Shown here piece after piece: positions 15,242 through 23,287 of a DNA stretch of 35,773 bases (its first letter is position 1; each line of letters begins with the position of its first letter). Both the position numbers and the translations under genes were made by a program. The notes under the pieces are model-generated. The model saw only the letters and a program-made list of their open reading frames with translations. It had not been told where the DNA came from and searched no databases. The DNA comes from Parvularcula sp963922235 (GTDB lineage Bacteria; Pseudomonadota; Alphaproteobacteria; Caulobacterales; Parvularculaceae), in the NCBI GenBank assembly GCA_963922235.1, contig CAWUIJ010000011.1, positions 1 to 35,773 of the forward strand, written 5' to 3'.

Positions 15242-16200
15242 CTCAGCTGGAACACTTTGGTCGGAGCCAAGGTCAGGCCTTCAAGCTTACAAAGCGCCAC
15301 TGCGCCGCTGTCATCCTCGGCCAGCACAGCAGACAGCGCCCCACGCTCTCCGGCGCGCAGGACTTTCGCCCGCGGCGGCGCGAGAACGATCCCCTGACCT
15401 GAGCGCAAACGGTTGGCTTCGCCCGAACTGACTTTCTCTTTGGGATAGTCCGCCAACGCATCACTCAGCGGCACCAAGCATTCATCAAAACGGTGGTGAT
15501 CGCGAGCGTCAGCGCCGATGCGTTCGGTGGCGGAATGACCGGTGACCTCTTCCATGGTCACAGCTTCGTCTTCGCCAAACGGCCCCACACGGGTGCGGCG
15601 GAGCTGGCTGACATGGGCGACGGTGCCAAGCGCTTCGGCCACATCGCGCACGAGCGCCCGGACATAGGTGCCCTTGCCCACGACTGCCTCAAAAACGGCG
15701 TGATCAGCGTCTGGCTGCTCGACCAGCGTGAAGCTCTCAATCTCCACCGTCCGCGCCTCGAGCTCGGGCGCCTCGCCGTCTCGCGCCAGGTCGTAAGCTC
15801 GCTCGCCATTGACCAAGATCGCCGAGAACGCAGGAGGCCGCTGCTGGATCGAACCCTCAAAGTCAGGCAGCACAGCTTCGATAGCGGCTTTCTCTGGACG
15901 TATATCGCTGGTCTCCACGACGTCGCCTTCCCGATCATCGGTCGAGGTGCGCTCACCCCACCGAGCGGTGAAACGATAGGTCTTCGCGCCGTCTTGCACG
16001 AAGGGCACGGTCTTGGTCGCTTCCCCAAAGGCAATCGGCAAAATGCCCGTCGCCAGCGGATCAAGCGTGCCCGCATGGCCCGCTTTTTGGGCCTCGCCAA
16101 ACCATTTCATTCGCGAAACAGCCTCGGTCGAACCATAATCGTAGGGTTTGTCGAGGATCAGCCAGCCATGTATCCGCCGGCCTTTTTTGCGCCTCGCCAT
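15238..16200 (-). CDS. truB: tRNA pseudouridine(55) synthase
   Basis: A 320-residue TruB that makes pseudouridine at position 55 of the T-loop of tRNAs. GWLILDKPYDYGST at the N-terminus and GHAGTLDPLATGILPIAFGEATK contain the catalytic Asp47. Downstream, YRFTARWGERTSTDDREGD, QRPPAFSAILVNGERAYDLAR and GTYVRALVRDVAEALG are standard TruB blocks, and a PUA-like C-terminal region follows. A GAGGAGA ribosome site precedes the ATG at 16200. It is cut off from the upstream hypothetical gene by an intrinsic terminator, although rbfA and truB are usually cotranscribed. It is convergent with ptsH. Confidence 0.97.
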   Translation of the reverse strand: MARRKKGRRIHGWLILDKPYDYGSTEAVSRMKWFGEAQKAGHAGTLDPLATGILPIAFGEATKTVPFVQDGAKTYRFTARWGERTSTDDREGDVVETSDIRPEKAAIEAVLPDFEGSIQQRPPAFSAILVNGERAYDLARDGEAPELEARTVEIESFTLVEQPDADHAVFEAVVGKGTYVRALVRDVAEALGTVAHVSQLRRTRVGPFGEDEAVTMEEVTGHSATERIGADARDHHRFDECLVPLSDALADYPKEKVSSGEANRLRSGQGIVLAPPRAKVLRAGERGALSAVLAEDDSGAVALCKLEGLTLAPTKVFQLS

Positions 16201-16215
16201 TACGTCTCCTCAGGC

Positions 16216-16248
16216 AAAAGAAAAGGCCGGGGGTCTACCCACCGGCCT
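16216..16248 (-). terminator. Rho-independent terminator upstream of truB
   Basis: AGGCCGG (16224-16230) pairs with CCGGCCT (16242-16248), with further GGG/CCC pairing in the loop. On the minus strand it is followed by TTTTCTTTT. It ends transcripts from the hypothetical gene at 16286-16672 just before the truB start. Confidence 0.85.
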
Positions 16249-16285
16249 CATTCCGTCAAGAGGAAGCTTGTGCCCCCGCGCAAGC

Positions 16286-16672
16286 TTATCCTTGGACGTC
16301 GACGTCGTAGCCGTAGCTACGGAGCAAACGCGTCAGGTCGTTCGCGCTTTCTTTCTCGTCCATTGCGGTGAGAACAGCGCGGTTGAACATTGCTGGCATC
16401 GTGAACCACGAGCCGCCGTCCTTCCAACGCATCACCAGCGCTGGCGCGGTACCATCGGTCGCAAAGCCAACTTCGAAGTCTTCGCGCTCAAAGCCTGGGA
16501 ACAGGCGGATCGTCGCTTCGCTTGAGATCGGCGCCACAGCGGTGCCAGTTGTCATGGAGCGCTCAGGCTCTTCAACAGCTTCAGGCTGTGAGCCCTCAAC
16601 GGTTGCCTTGATCACTTCGAACTCGCCTTGAGCATCCAAGTCATCGTCACGGTTCTTGCGTTTGAAAAACAT
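16286..16672 (-). CDS. Hypothetical protein between rbfA and truB
   Basis: A 128-residue soluble protein with no family that I recognise. It opens MFFKRKNRDDDLDAQGEFEV, with a basic start and an acidic, low-complexity first third. A more ordered second half follows (ATIRLFPGFEREDFEVGF, ALVMRWKDGGSWFTMPAMFN, NDLTRLLRSYGYDVDVQG). No signal peptide or membrane segment is present. ATG 16672 is preferred over GTG 16678 because GGAGGGTGGAG lies directly upstream. A terminator follows the gene. It occupies the place where truB normally follows rbfA directly, so it looks like a lineage-specific insertion with its own termination. Confidence 0.7.
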   Translation of the reverse strand: MFFKRKNRDDDLDAQGEFEVIKATVEGSQPEAVEEPERSMTTGTAVAPISSEATIRLFPGFEREDFEVGFATDGTAPALVMRWKDGGSWFTMPAMFNRAVLTAMDEKESANDLTRLLRSYGYDVDVQG

Positions 16673-16764
16673 CTCCACCCTCCGTTAGACAAACGTCGTG
16701 ATAACGTTCTTGCGCCTGCGAGCCCAGCAATCAACCCTATATTAACAATTCGAAGGGGTCAGCG

Positions 16765-17139
16765 CTAGGAATTTCCTTTCAACAGTTCAGTAATTCGGTC
16801 GGCGCGATCAAAACTCTCATCTTTTTCAAACCGAAGCTGGGGGATGAACTTCATCGACAGTTTCGGCGCCAGAACCCCGCGGATCTTCGGCGCCATCTCC
16901 CGCAAGGCTGCAACGGTCTCTTCGACCTCAAGTCCCCCAAGCGTTGTCACATAGACCGTCGCCTGCTTGAGATCGGGAGAGGCTGCGACCTCGGTCACCG
17001 TCACGTTCCTGCCTGCGAGCCGGTCATCATGGATCTCCTCGCGCTGAAACATCTGCGCGAGTTCGTGGCGGACCAGCTCCCCTGCGCGCAGCTGGCGCTG
17101 AGAAGGACCTTTGGACGTGGAACGGTGTGCATAACCCAT
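16765..17139 (-). CDS. rbfA: 30S ribosome-binding factor A
   Basis: A 124-residue RbfA, a KH-fold factor that binds the 5' helix of 16S rRNA during late 30S maturation and cold adaptation. Typical segments are SQRQLRAGELVRHELAQMFQ near the N-terminus, VTVTEVAASPDLKQATVYVT in the middle, and MKFIPQLRFEKDESFDRADR at the end. A basic N-terminal extension (HRSTSKGPSQRQ) is usual in alphaproteobacteria. infB, normally upstream, is not here; instead the next gene on this strand is the cysH operon, 71 bp away. Confidence 0.96.
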   Translation of the reverse strand: MGYAHRSTSKGPSQRQLRAGELVRHELAQMFQREEIHDDRLAGRNVTVTEVAASPDLKQATVYVTTLGGLEVEETVAALREMAPKIRGVLAPKLSMKFIPQLRFEKDESFDRADRITELLKGNS

Positions 17140-17210
17140 CTGGTGGAGCTAGGCGCGCAAGAACGGGACTGCAAGCGGGCCATGAAAAATCCTGCTTGCA
17201 CGCCATAGAG

Positions 17211-17933
17211 TTAACGGACGTGGATTCCGCATTCGGTCTTGGCCTGCCCCCGCCAACGTCCCGCACGCACGTCATCTCCTTCTGCGACGGGCTGGGTGCA
17301 TGGCCAGCATCCAATCGAGGGATATCCCTGCGCCACCAGCGGATGGGGCGGAAGGTCGTGGGTCTCGACATAGGCGTTCACATCGTCCGGGGACCAACTG
17401 ACGATCGGGTTCACTTTGAAATGCGTGCCGTTCCACTCAAAGGTGGGCAGCAGCGCTCGACCTTCGCTATGAAACGCCTTGCGGCCAGTGATCCAGGCAT
17501 CAAAACCATCAAGCGCGCCTTTCAGTGGACGCACCTTCCGGAGATCACAGCAAGCATCGGTATCCCGGCGCCAAAGGTCACCCTTCGGGTCCTCCGCAGC
17601 CGTCTCATCTTGGTTCGGTTTGATATCCCGCACATCCGTCAAGCCCAGTTGTGCCGATAGCTTTTTCCGATAGCTGATCGTCTGAGCGAAGTGCTTTTGC
17701 GTCTCCAAAAAGACCACGGGCGTGTCTGGATTCACGCGGCTGACGAGATGCAAAAGCACCGCGGATTCCGCACCAAAGGAACTGACGAGGGCAATCTCCT
17801 TTTGAAACGCATGGTTGATGGCATGCTCGAGGATATCCTCTGCCTTCGCACCAATGAACTGCCGCGCCAATTCTTCCGCCCGTTTCTCCGGATCGGCTTC
17901 GCCCTTAGGCATCGGGATCACTTGCGCTGTCAT
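17211..17933 (-). CDS. cysH: Phosphoadenylyl/adenylyl-sulfate reductase
   Basis: A 240-residue reductase that converts APS or PAPS to sulfite with thioredoxin as donor. SSFGAESAVLLHLVSRVNPD (51-70) is the nucleotide-binding start and ETQKHF follows. Two cysteine pairs, Cys128-Cys129 and Cys209/Cys212 (CWPC), mark a [4Fe-4S]-containing enzyme, which usually prefers APS. The catalytic cysteine is Cys235 in ECGIH near the C-terminus. Its ATG overlaps the DUF934 stop (ATGA). It is the last gene of the cysG-DUF2849-cysI-DUF934-cysH operon, so its sulfite product is passed to CysI made from the same transcript. Confidence 0.96.
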   Translation of the reverse strand: MTAQVIPMPKGEADPEKRAEELARQFIGAKAEDILEHAINHAFQKEIALVSSFGAESAVLLHLVSRVNPDTPVVFLETQKHFAQTISYRKKLSAQLGLTDVRDIKPNQDETAAEDPKGDLWRRDTDACCDLRKVRPLKGALDGFDAWITGRKAFHSEGRALLPTFEWNGTHFKVNPIVSWSPDDVNAYVETHDLPPHPLVAQGYPSIGCWPCTQPVAEGDDVRAGRWRGQAKTECGIHVR

Positions 17934-18328
17934 TGTGCCTCGCCCCTTAAGCGATGGGCTGGCTCACCATGCTCAGAAGATTGATAAGCGTACCGGAAAG
18001 CCTTCAGCGCGAAACGAAAATCCTCAAGCCGCTCAGCGTTCGGATCTTCAACCGTATCGATCCCGACCCGCCGCGCGAACGCTGCTTGATCAGGGAGCAG
18101 ATCGCCGCTCGCCCGAATCTCGCCCTCAAAGCCGTAACGTGTCCGGAGAACCCGCGCCTGGGTGAAGGCTCGCCCGTCCTTGAACTTGGGGAAAAGGAGA
18201 CGAACCACCGACACACCATCAAGCGCAGGCGCGGCGGTCATGATGTCGAGATCATGCGCGAGATCGAGCACGACGCCGTCCGGCGCATCAACCAGCTCGC
18301 CATCACTCAACCTAAGCAGCTTGGTCAT
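17930..18328 (-). CDS. DUF934 family protein, sulfite-reduction accessory
   Basis: A 132-residue cytosolic protein of the DUF934 family. Typical features are VSVVRLLFPKFKDGRAFTQA and LRTRYGFEGEIRASGDLLPD, then FARRVGIDTVE, LEDFRFALKAFRYAYQS. The family is nearly always found between or next to cysI and cysH, but its biochemical role is not established. The start at ATG 18328 has AAGGAGG upstream and overlaps the end of cysI by 17 bases. The open frame to 18427 is not used. Its stop overlaps the cysH start. The tight coupling suggests it is needed in a fixed ratio with the sulfite reductase. Confidence 0.9.
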   Translation of the reverse strand: MTKLLRLSDGELVDAPDGVVLDLAHDLDIMTAAPALDGVSVVRLLFPKFKDGRAFTQARVLRTRYGFEGEIRASGDLLPDQAAFARRVGIDTVEDPNAERLEDFRFALKAFRYAYQSSEHGEPAHRLRGEAQ

Positions 18329-19985
18329 AAAGCGCCTCCTTAAAGGGCTCTGCGCCGATCCGGCGGTAGGTATCGATGAAGCGTTCGTCAGGGCTCGTCC
18401 GAAGCGAAAGATAGGATTCCACCACACGCTCCACGGCGTTCACGACCTCATCAGTAGAAAGACCACGGCCGACGATCTCGCCGATCGCTGCGTCTTCATC
18501 CGCGCTGCCGCCAAGGGTGAGCTGGTAGAATTCCTCACCTTTCTTATCGACGCCGAGGATCCCGATATGTCCCACATGGTGATGGCCGCAGGCATTGATG
18601 CAGCCTGAGATCTTGATCTTCAGCTCACCAATTTCCGCCTGGCGGCGCGGATCAGCGAAGCGCGCTTGAATGCGGTTCGCCACCGGGATGGATCGCGTGT
18701 TGGCGAGGTTGCAGTAATCAAGACCAGGGCAGGCAATGATATCGGAGATAAGACCCGCATTCGCAGACCCTAGCCCCGCCGCCTCCAGCGCTTTCCACAC
18801 CGCATAAAGATCATCGAACTTCAGATGCGGCAACACCATGTTTTGCTCATGGGTCGTCCTAATATCAGAAAACCCATACTGATCAGCGATCGCAGCAAGA
18901 GCGTCCATCTGATCCGCCGTGACATCCCCAGGCGCCTGTTCATTGGGCTTCAGGGATATCGTGGCCGACGCATAGCCCGGCTGTTTGTGGGGGTGCAGAT
19001 TGAACTTCGCCCACGCCGCGAAGAGAGGGTCACGCGCCTTCGCCTCTTCAAAGGCTGCGCTCTCCGCGGCAAGATCCTCAAAACTTGGCTCTGCGAAATA
19101 GGCCGCAATCCGTGCACGCTCGGCCTCAGGCAAATCCGCGCTGCCCGCTGGCCCCATGGCGCGGAAGGTTTCAAACTCCCGCTCCACAGCCGCACGAAAA
19201 TCTTCAGCACCCATCTCGTTCACGAGAATTTTGATCCGCGCTTTATAGATATTATCCCGCCGTCCGTGCACGTTGTAGACGCGCAAGATGGCCTCAAGAT
19301 AGGAAAGAAGCTCCGCTTGCGGCAAGAACTCGCGGATCCACTCGCCGATGTAAGGCGTGCGCCCCTGACCACCGCCGACAAGCACGCGGAAGCCCGGCTC
19401 CCCCGCATCATTCCGAACCATCTGGAGGCCAATATCGTGAACCGCGATCGCCGCCCGGTCGTGATCCGTCGCGCTCACAGCGATTTTGAACTTCCGCGGC
19501 AGGAAGGAGAATTCGGGATGGAACGTCGACCACTGACGGATGATCTCGCAAGTGATCCGAGGATCCTCAACCTCGCCCTGGGCCGCGCCCGCAAACGGGT
19601 CCGTTGTCGTGTTGCGGATACAGTTTCCTGATGTCTGGATACCGTGCATCTCAGCATCAGCAAGACGATCAAGAATATCTGGCGTATCAACCAGTTTAGG
19701 CCAGTTGAACTGCATATTCTGCCGCGTACTGACATGGCCATAGCCCTTGTCATAGTCACGGGCGATGGACGCCAAGACACGCAGCTGGTCCGATGACAGC
19801 GTCCCATAAGGAATCGCCACACGGAGCATATAGGCGTGAAGCTGGAGGTAGAGGCCGTTCATCAGCCGCATGGGCTTGAACTCCTCCTCGGTGATGGCGC
19901 CAGAAATGCGCCGGTCGACCTGACGGCGGTATTCCGCCACCCGGTCTTTCACCATAGCCTTATCGATATCGTCATACTGATACAT
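18312..19985 (-). CDS. cysI: Assimilatory sulfite reductase, haemoprotein (nitrite/sulfite reductase family)
   Basis: A 557-residue sirohaem [4Fe-4S] enzyme for six-electron reduction of sulfite to sulfide. GHVSTRQNMQFNW (83-95) is the substrate-side segment of the first ferredoxin-like half, with SGNCIRNTTTDP at 119-130. The cluster and sirohaem ligands are Cys419, Cys425 (CPGLDYC), Cys462 and Cys466 (CINAC). The length and HVSTRQNMQFNW form match the alphaproteobacterial CysI that works without a CysJ flavoprotein in the operon. The electron donor is not evident from the window. ATG 19985 overlaps the DUF2849 stop (TGATG). Confidence 0.96.
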   Translation of the reverse strand: MYQYDDIDKAMVKDRVAEYRRQVDRRISGAITEEEFKPMRLMNGLYLQLHAYMLRVAIPYGTLSSDQLRVLASIARDYDKGYGHVSTRQNMQFNWPKLVDTPDILDRLADAEMHGIQTSGNCIRNTTTDPFAGAAQGEVEDPRITCEIIRQWSTFHPEFSFLPRKFKIAVSATDHDRAAIAVHDIGLQMVRNDAGEPGFRVLVGGGQGRTPYIGEWIREFLPQAELLSYLEAILRVYNVHGRRDNIYKARIKILVNEMGAEDFRAAVEREFETFRAMGPAGSADLPEAERARIAAYFAEPSFEDLAAESAAFEEAKARDPLFAAWAKFNLHPHKQPGYASATISLKPNEQAPGDVTADQMDALAAIADQYGFSDIRTTHEQNMVLPHLKFDDLYAVWKALEAAGLGSANAGLISDIIACPGLDYCNLANTRSIPVANRIQARFADPRRQAEIGELKIKISGCINACGHHHVGHIGILGVDKKGEEFYQLTLGGSADEDAAIGEIVGRGLSTDEVVNAVERVVESYLSLRTSPDERFIDTYRRIGAEPFKEALYDQAA

Positions 19986-20332
19986 CAGTGCACATTCCTT
20001 TGCGCCTGACGGCCGAACTGAGGGTGGATTGTCGGACCGGCATCGCGAATTTCTTCTCGGAGGCGGCCGCGGCCCGAGGGCATATGATCCGCTTCCACAT
20101 CCATCAGATAGGGACCCACCGCGCAGGCCTCGTCAGCCGTCGCTTTCTGTAAGGCTTCGAGCGCAGCTTCGCCTTCGAGGATCGCGGCGGTGATCAATTC
20201 CCCCGTCCACGAACCATCAGCTTTCCAATAGATCACCTCACCTGAGAAGAGATCGTTGGCCGTGATCACTTTGATCCCGGTGTTCTTGCCTTTTTTGACG
20301 CCGCCAGCGGCGATTTTCACAGGAGCAGTCAT
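19985..20332 (-). CDS. DUF2849 family protein
   Basis: A 115-residue small protein of the DUF2849 family, found next to cysI in alphaproteobacteria. It contains ITANDLFSGEVIYWKADGSW, a middle helix ELITAAILEGEAALEALQKA, and PYLMDVEADHMPSGRGRLRE. There are no transmembrane segments and only one cysteine (in DEACAVGPY), so it is unlikely to hold an iron-sulfur cluster by itself. Its role is unknown; association with sulfite reductase assembly or electron delivery is inference from gene order. It overlaps cysG upstream (ATGA) and cysI downstream (TGATG). Confidence 0.9.
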   Translation of the reverse strand: MTAPVKIAAGGVKKGKNTGIKVITANDLFSGEVIYWKADGSWTGELITAAILEGEAALEALQKATADEACAVGPYLMDVEADHMPSGRGRLREEIRDAGPTIHPQFGRQAQRNVH

Positions 20333-21717
20333 GCGGCCTCCTCTGCAGACAGAAGAACGTCCAGCTCTTCGCCTCGCGCCTTCGCTGCCACGTCACCGAT
20401 CACGAGAAGGGCCGGTGCTGCGATCTGCGCGGCCGCCTCACCCAAACGCCCAAGATCACCGCGCACAATACGCTCATTGGGAAGCGTTCCATTGGCAACC
20501 ACGGCGATGGGCGTCGATGCTGCAAGTCCGCCATCGATCAAGGCCTGACCCACGTCACTCGCACGCCTCACGCCCATAAAGACGACGATGGTTCCGCCAA
20601 GCTTGGCGAGCGCCTGCCAATCCACATCGGGCGTTCCGCCTCCGCCAGCTTCAGCTGTGACGAAGGTCACAGCTTGGCTCAGCCCGCGATGGGTGAGCGG
20701 AACCTCAGCTGAAGCGGCACATCCGAGGGCGGAAGAGATGCCGGGCACCACCGTGGCTGTGATGCCTTCCGCTTTCAGAGCATCAAGCTCTTCGCCGCCG
20801 CGGCCGAAGATAAAAGGATCACCGCCTTTGAGCCGCACCACGCGTTTTCCTTCGCGCGCCAATTCGGTCATCAGTGCGCCGATCTGTTGCTGCGGCAGGG
20901 CATGGTCTGCGCGCTTTTTGCCGACATAGATCCGCTCAGCATCCCGGCGGCACAGCTCCAACACGCCGTCCGAGACGAGATTGTCGTAGAGGACGACGTC
21001 AGCCTCTTGGCAGACCCGAAGCGCCTTGATGGTCAGAAGCTCCGGATCACCGGGCCCCGCGCCGACAATATGGACATGACCAGGCTGCACCGGCGCGCGC
21101 AGCGCGTCTTCGAAGTGGCGTTCAGCAGCCGCATGGTCACCCTCAAGGATCGCCTCTCCGGCAGGCCCTTCGAAGAAGCGCTCCCAAAATGCGCGGCGGT
21201 TCTTGGGCTCTATCGCATCCGAAACGGTATCACGGCGCTCCTTGGCGAAGCTGATCACCTCACCTAGCCGCTTCGGCAGCATCGCCTCGAGACGCTCGCG
21301 AAGCCGTCGACCCACCACGGGTGCGGCACCGCCCGTCGAAATCCCGACAACCAAATCACCACGATCCACAATCGATGGGATCACGACATCGCAGAGATGC
21401 GGCATATCCACGGCATTGACCGGAACGCCATGTGCACGACCCAGCTTGGCCACGCGCTCATCTTCTGCTTCATCGCCCGTCGCTGCGACAATCAGTTTGG
21501 GATGATCCGCAAAGGCCTCATCGCCGAGAGGAGAAGCCCTGAGGATAACCTGGGCGCCTAGCTCTTGAGCCAGTGGACCATCCTGCGACGCATGATAGGC
21601 GACGATCCTCGCGCCGGAAGGGAGCAAGAGTCGCGCTTTGCGCAGTGCCAATTCACCGCCACCGCTCACAAGAACGGTGGCACCATCTAAATCCATAAAC
21701 GCTGGAAAGTAGCGCAT
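20329..21717 (-). CDS. cysG: Siroheme synthase (uroporphyrinogen methyltransferase / dehydrogenase / ferrochelatase)
   Basis: A 462-residue trifunctional CysG making sirohaem for CysI. The N-terminal half is the NAD-dependent precorrin-2 dehydrogenase/ferrochelatase: Rossmann loop VLVSGGGELALRKA at 15-28, catalytic Asp104 in NAVDMPHLCD, and Ser127 in GISTGGAAP. The C-terminal half is the SAM uroporphyrinogen-III methyltransferase: VHIVGAGPGDPELLTIKALR from about 215, then VRLKGGDPFIFGRGGEE and the GISSALGCAASAEVPLTHRG segment. It is the first gene of the sulfur operon. The 119-bp region upstream is shared with a divergent LysR gene, which is therefore a candidate regulator. Confidence 0.97.
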   Translation of the reverse strand: MRYFPAFMDLDGATVLVSGGGELALRKARLLLPSGARIVAYHASQDGPLAQELGAQVILRASPLGDEAFADHPKLIVAATGDEAEDERVAKLGRAHGVPVNAVDMPHLCDVVIPSIVDRGDLVVGISTGGAAPVVGRRLRERLEAMLPKRLGEVISFAKERRDTVSDAIEPKNRRAFWERFFEGPAGEAILEGDHAAAERHFEDALRAPVQPGHVHIVGAGPGDPELLTIKALRVCQEADVVLYDNLVSDGVLELCRRDAERIYVGKKRADHALPQQQIGALMTELAREGKRVVRLKGGDPFIFGRGGEELDALKAEGITATVVPGISSALGCAASAEVPLTHRGLSQAVTFVTAEAGGGGTPDVDWQALAKLGGTIVVFMGVRRASDVGQALIDGGLAASTPIAVVANGTLPNERIVRGDLGRLGEAAAQIAAPALLVIGDVAAKARGEELDVLLSAEEAA

Positions 21718-21836
21718 CGTAAGAAAACCTATTCCGGTGGGACCGAGACCACCTATGTGGAGTGACCAAATGGGTTCAGCAAACGAATGTTCGCAAGACT
21801 CGCGATTAGGTTTCCTGATAGATAAGGCCGCATATC

Positions 21837-22739
21837 ATGCGTAAATTGCCCCCTCTCAATGCTCTCCGCGCCTTCGAGGCGGCTGGGCGCCACTTATCGT
21901 TTAGCAGAGCTGCGGACGAGTTGGCAGTCACGCCCGGTGCGATTAGCCAACAAATGCGCATACTTGAAGACTGGCTCGGTGCTCCGCTGTTTCGGCGCGA
22001 TCCGAAAGGCTTATCGCTGACCGAGGCTGGCCAAGCCGCCCTGCCGCATATGCGCGAAGGCTTCGATCGTTTGGCGGCAGGTGTTCGCCTGATGAAAGCC
22101 AGCGACGGTCCATGCCGCGTCACGGTGTCCGTCGCACCATCGTTCGCTTCTAAATGGCTCGTGCCCCGGCTCGACCGTTTCCAGGAGAAGCATCCTCAGC
22201 TCGACGTCTATGTGCACGCCGATATGAACCTGATCGACTTTGCCGATGACGATGTGGATGTCGCTATCCGGTTTGGTCCGGGCGGGTATGATGGCCTGAT
22301 TTCGGAACGTTTGATGAGCGAGACGATCGTCCCTGTCTGCGCCCCTGGGCTTATCAACGGAGACCCGCCGCTCAAAGAACCTAGCGACCTCAAAAACCAG
22401 ACGCTGATCCACGACGACAGCAACCGCGACGGCGTGGCGACCTGGGCCATGTGGCTCAGAGCGGCCGGCGTTGATTGCGACGGCAATCGAGGGCCGCGCT
22501 TCAATCAATCATCCTTGGTTCTTGAGGCGGCGGTGGCTGGCAAAGGCGTGGCTCTCGCGCGTTACGCGCTGGCCGTGGCTGACCTCGAAGCTGCGCGCCT
22601 CGTGATCCCCTTCAACTACGAGACGCCGACAGACTTTGCTTATTGGGTGGTCTACCCCGAGGCCAAAGCCGCTCTGCCCGAGGTGGCAAGCTTTATTGAG
22701 TGGTTGAAGGCTGAGGCTCAGGACGCGGATCCGAAGTGA
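21837..22739 (+). CDS. LysR-family transcriptional regulator (GcvA-like)
   Basis: A 300-residue LysR protein. The N-terminal helix-turn-helix spans about residues 18-60 (LSFSRAADELAVTPGAISQQ, then LEDWLGAPLFRRDPKGLSLT). The substrate-binding domain begins around residue 92 (RVTVSVAPSFASKWLVPRL), with DVDVAIRFGPGGYDGL typical of the GcvA/AmpR-like group. It is divergent from the cysG operon, which makes control of sulfur genes possible, but GcvA-like regulators are not usual CysB-type sulfur regulators, so this is only inferred from position. Its last 47 bases overlap the 3' end of the convergent DUF962 gene. Confidence 0.9.
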   Translation: MRKLPPLNALRAFEAAGRHLSFSRAADELAVTPGAISQQMRILEDWLGAPLFRRDPKGLSLTEAGQAALPHMREGFDRLAAGVRLMKASDGPCRVTVSVAPSFASKWLVPRLDRFQEKHPQLDVYVHADMNLIDFADDDVDVAIRFGPGGYDGLISERLMSETIVPVCAPGLINGDPPLKEPSDLKNQTLIHDDSNRDGVATWAMWLRAAGVDCDGNRGPRFNQSSLVLEAAVAGKGVALARYALAVADLEAARLVIPFNYETPTDFAYWVVYPEAKAALPEVASFIEWLKAEAQDADPK

Positions 22740-23055
22740 TCCCGGCCTTCTCAAGCTCAGGTCCCAACCGGCCAACCATTGCGAGCCCAAACATTCGGTA
22801 GTCACTGATCAACGACCACAGAGGGTGCGTGAAGGTCGCTGGCTTGTTCCGCTCGACAAAGGCGTGGCTCATCCATGCAAAGCTGTAGCCCGCAACCGGC
22901 ATCAACAGCAGCAAGAAGAGATTGCCCGCAAGAAGCGCCCAAGCAGCAATCACCATCGTGAGCGCCGTGCCCGCGTAGTGAAGATACCGCGTCCGCGGCT
23001 TGGCATGCTCCTGCAGGTAGAACGGCCAAAAGCTTTGATAGGTCTCGTGGCGCAT
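22693..23055 (-). CDS. DUF962 / Mpo1-like membrane protein
   Basis: A 120-residue protein with the DUF962 (Mpo1-like) layout: YQSFWPFYLQEHAKPRTRYL, with a conserved His, leading into two closely spaced membrane segments (about 27-42 and 43-60). GYSFAWMSHAFVERNKPATF and THPLWSLISDYRMFGLA follow. Yeast Mpo1 is a dioxygenase that oxidises 2-hydroxy fatty acids using Fe(II). Bacterial members are mostly uncharacterised, so that activity here is a family-based guess. ATG 23055 has AGGAG upstream and the open frame to 23109 is not used. The 3' end overlaps the LysR gene in antisense by 47 bp. Confidence 0.88.
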   Translation of the reverse strand: MRHETYQSFWPFYLQEHAKPRTRYLHYAGTALTMVIAAWALLAGNLFLLLLMPVAGYSFAWMSHAFVERNKPATFTHPLWSLISDYRMFGLAMVGRLGPELEKAGITSDPRPEPQPSTTQ

Positions 23056-23207
23056 GGTCTGGCTCCTCTGATAGTCCGGAGCATAACATGGGATTTGACA
23101 ACCAGACAAATATGGGAACCTGCGAGCACCATCTGATTTGGCCCTGAACGTCTTTCAACGCAGCTTCAGCAACAGCGCACAATGGGCTTAGATTGCGCAC
23201 AAATCTT

Positions 23208-23236
23208 GTATCGGACGATACACAACGTTATGTTGT
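23208..23236. promoter_or_regulatory. Two adjacent inverted repeats, probable operators
   Basis: GTATCG-GA-CGATAC (23208-23221, perfect 6-2-6) abuts ACAAC-GTTAT-GTTGT (23222-23236, 5-5-5). They lie 52 bases before the small secreted protein gene and in the region divergent from the DUF962 gene. The symmetry suggests binding sites for one or two dimeric regulators. The identity of the regulator is unknown. Confidence 0.5.
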
Positions 23237-23287
23237 AATCGAAGTGAATATGCAATTCGTCCGTTTAATGAGCTGTTGTGGGAAATT

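Noticed and set aside
15233..15250. Near-palindrome CCAGCT...AGCTGG at the ptsH/truB stop overlap
   Set aside because: Only a 6-bp stem within coding ends and no T-run, so not supported as a terminator.
21718..21836. Weak inverted repeats (AAACCTA/TAGGTTT, CCAC/GTGG) between cysG and the LysR gene
   Set aside because: Short arms or wide spacing; not distinguishable from chance, although a LysR site is expected somewhere in this region.
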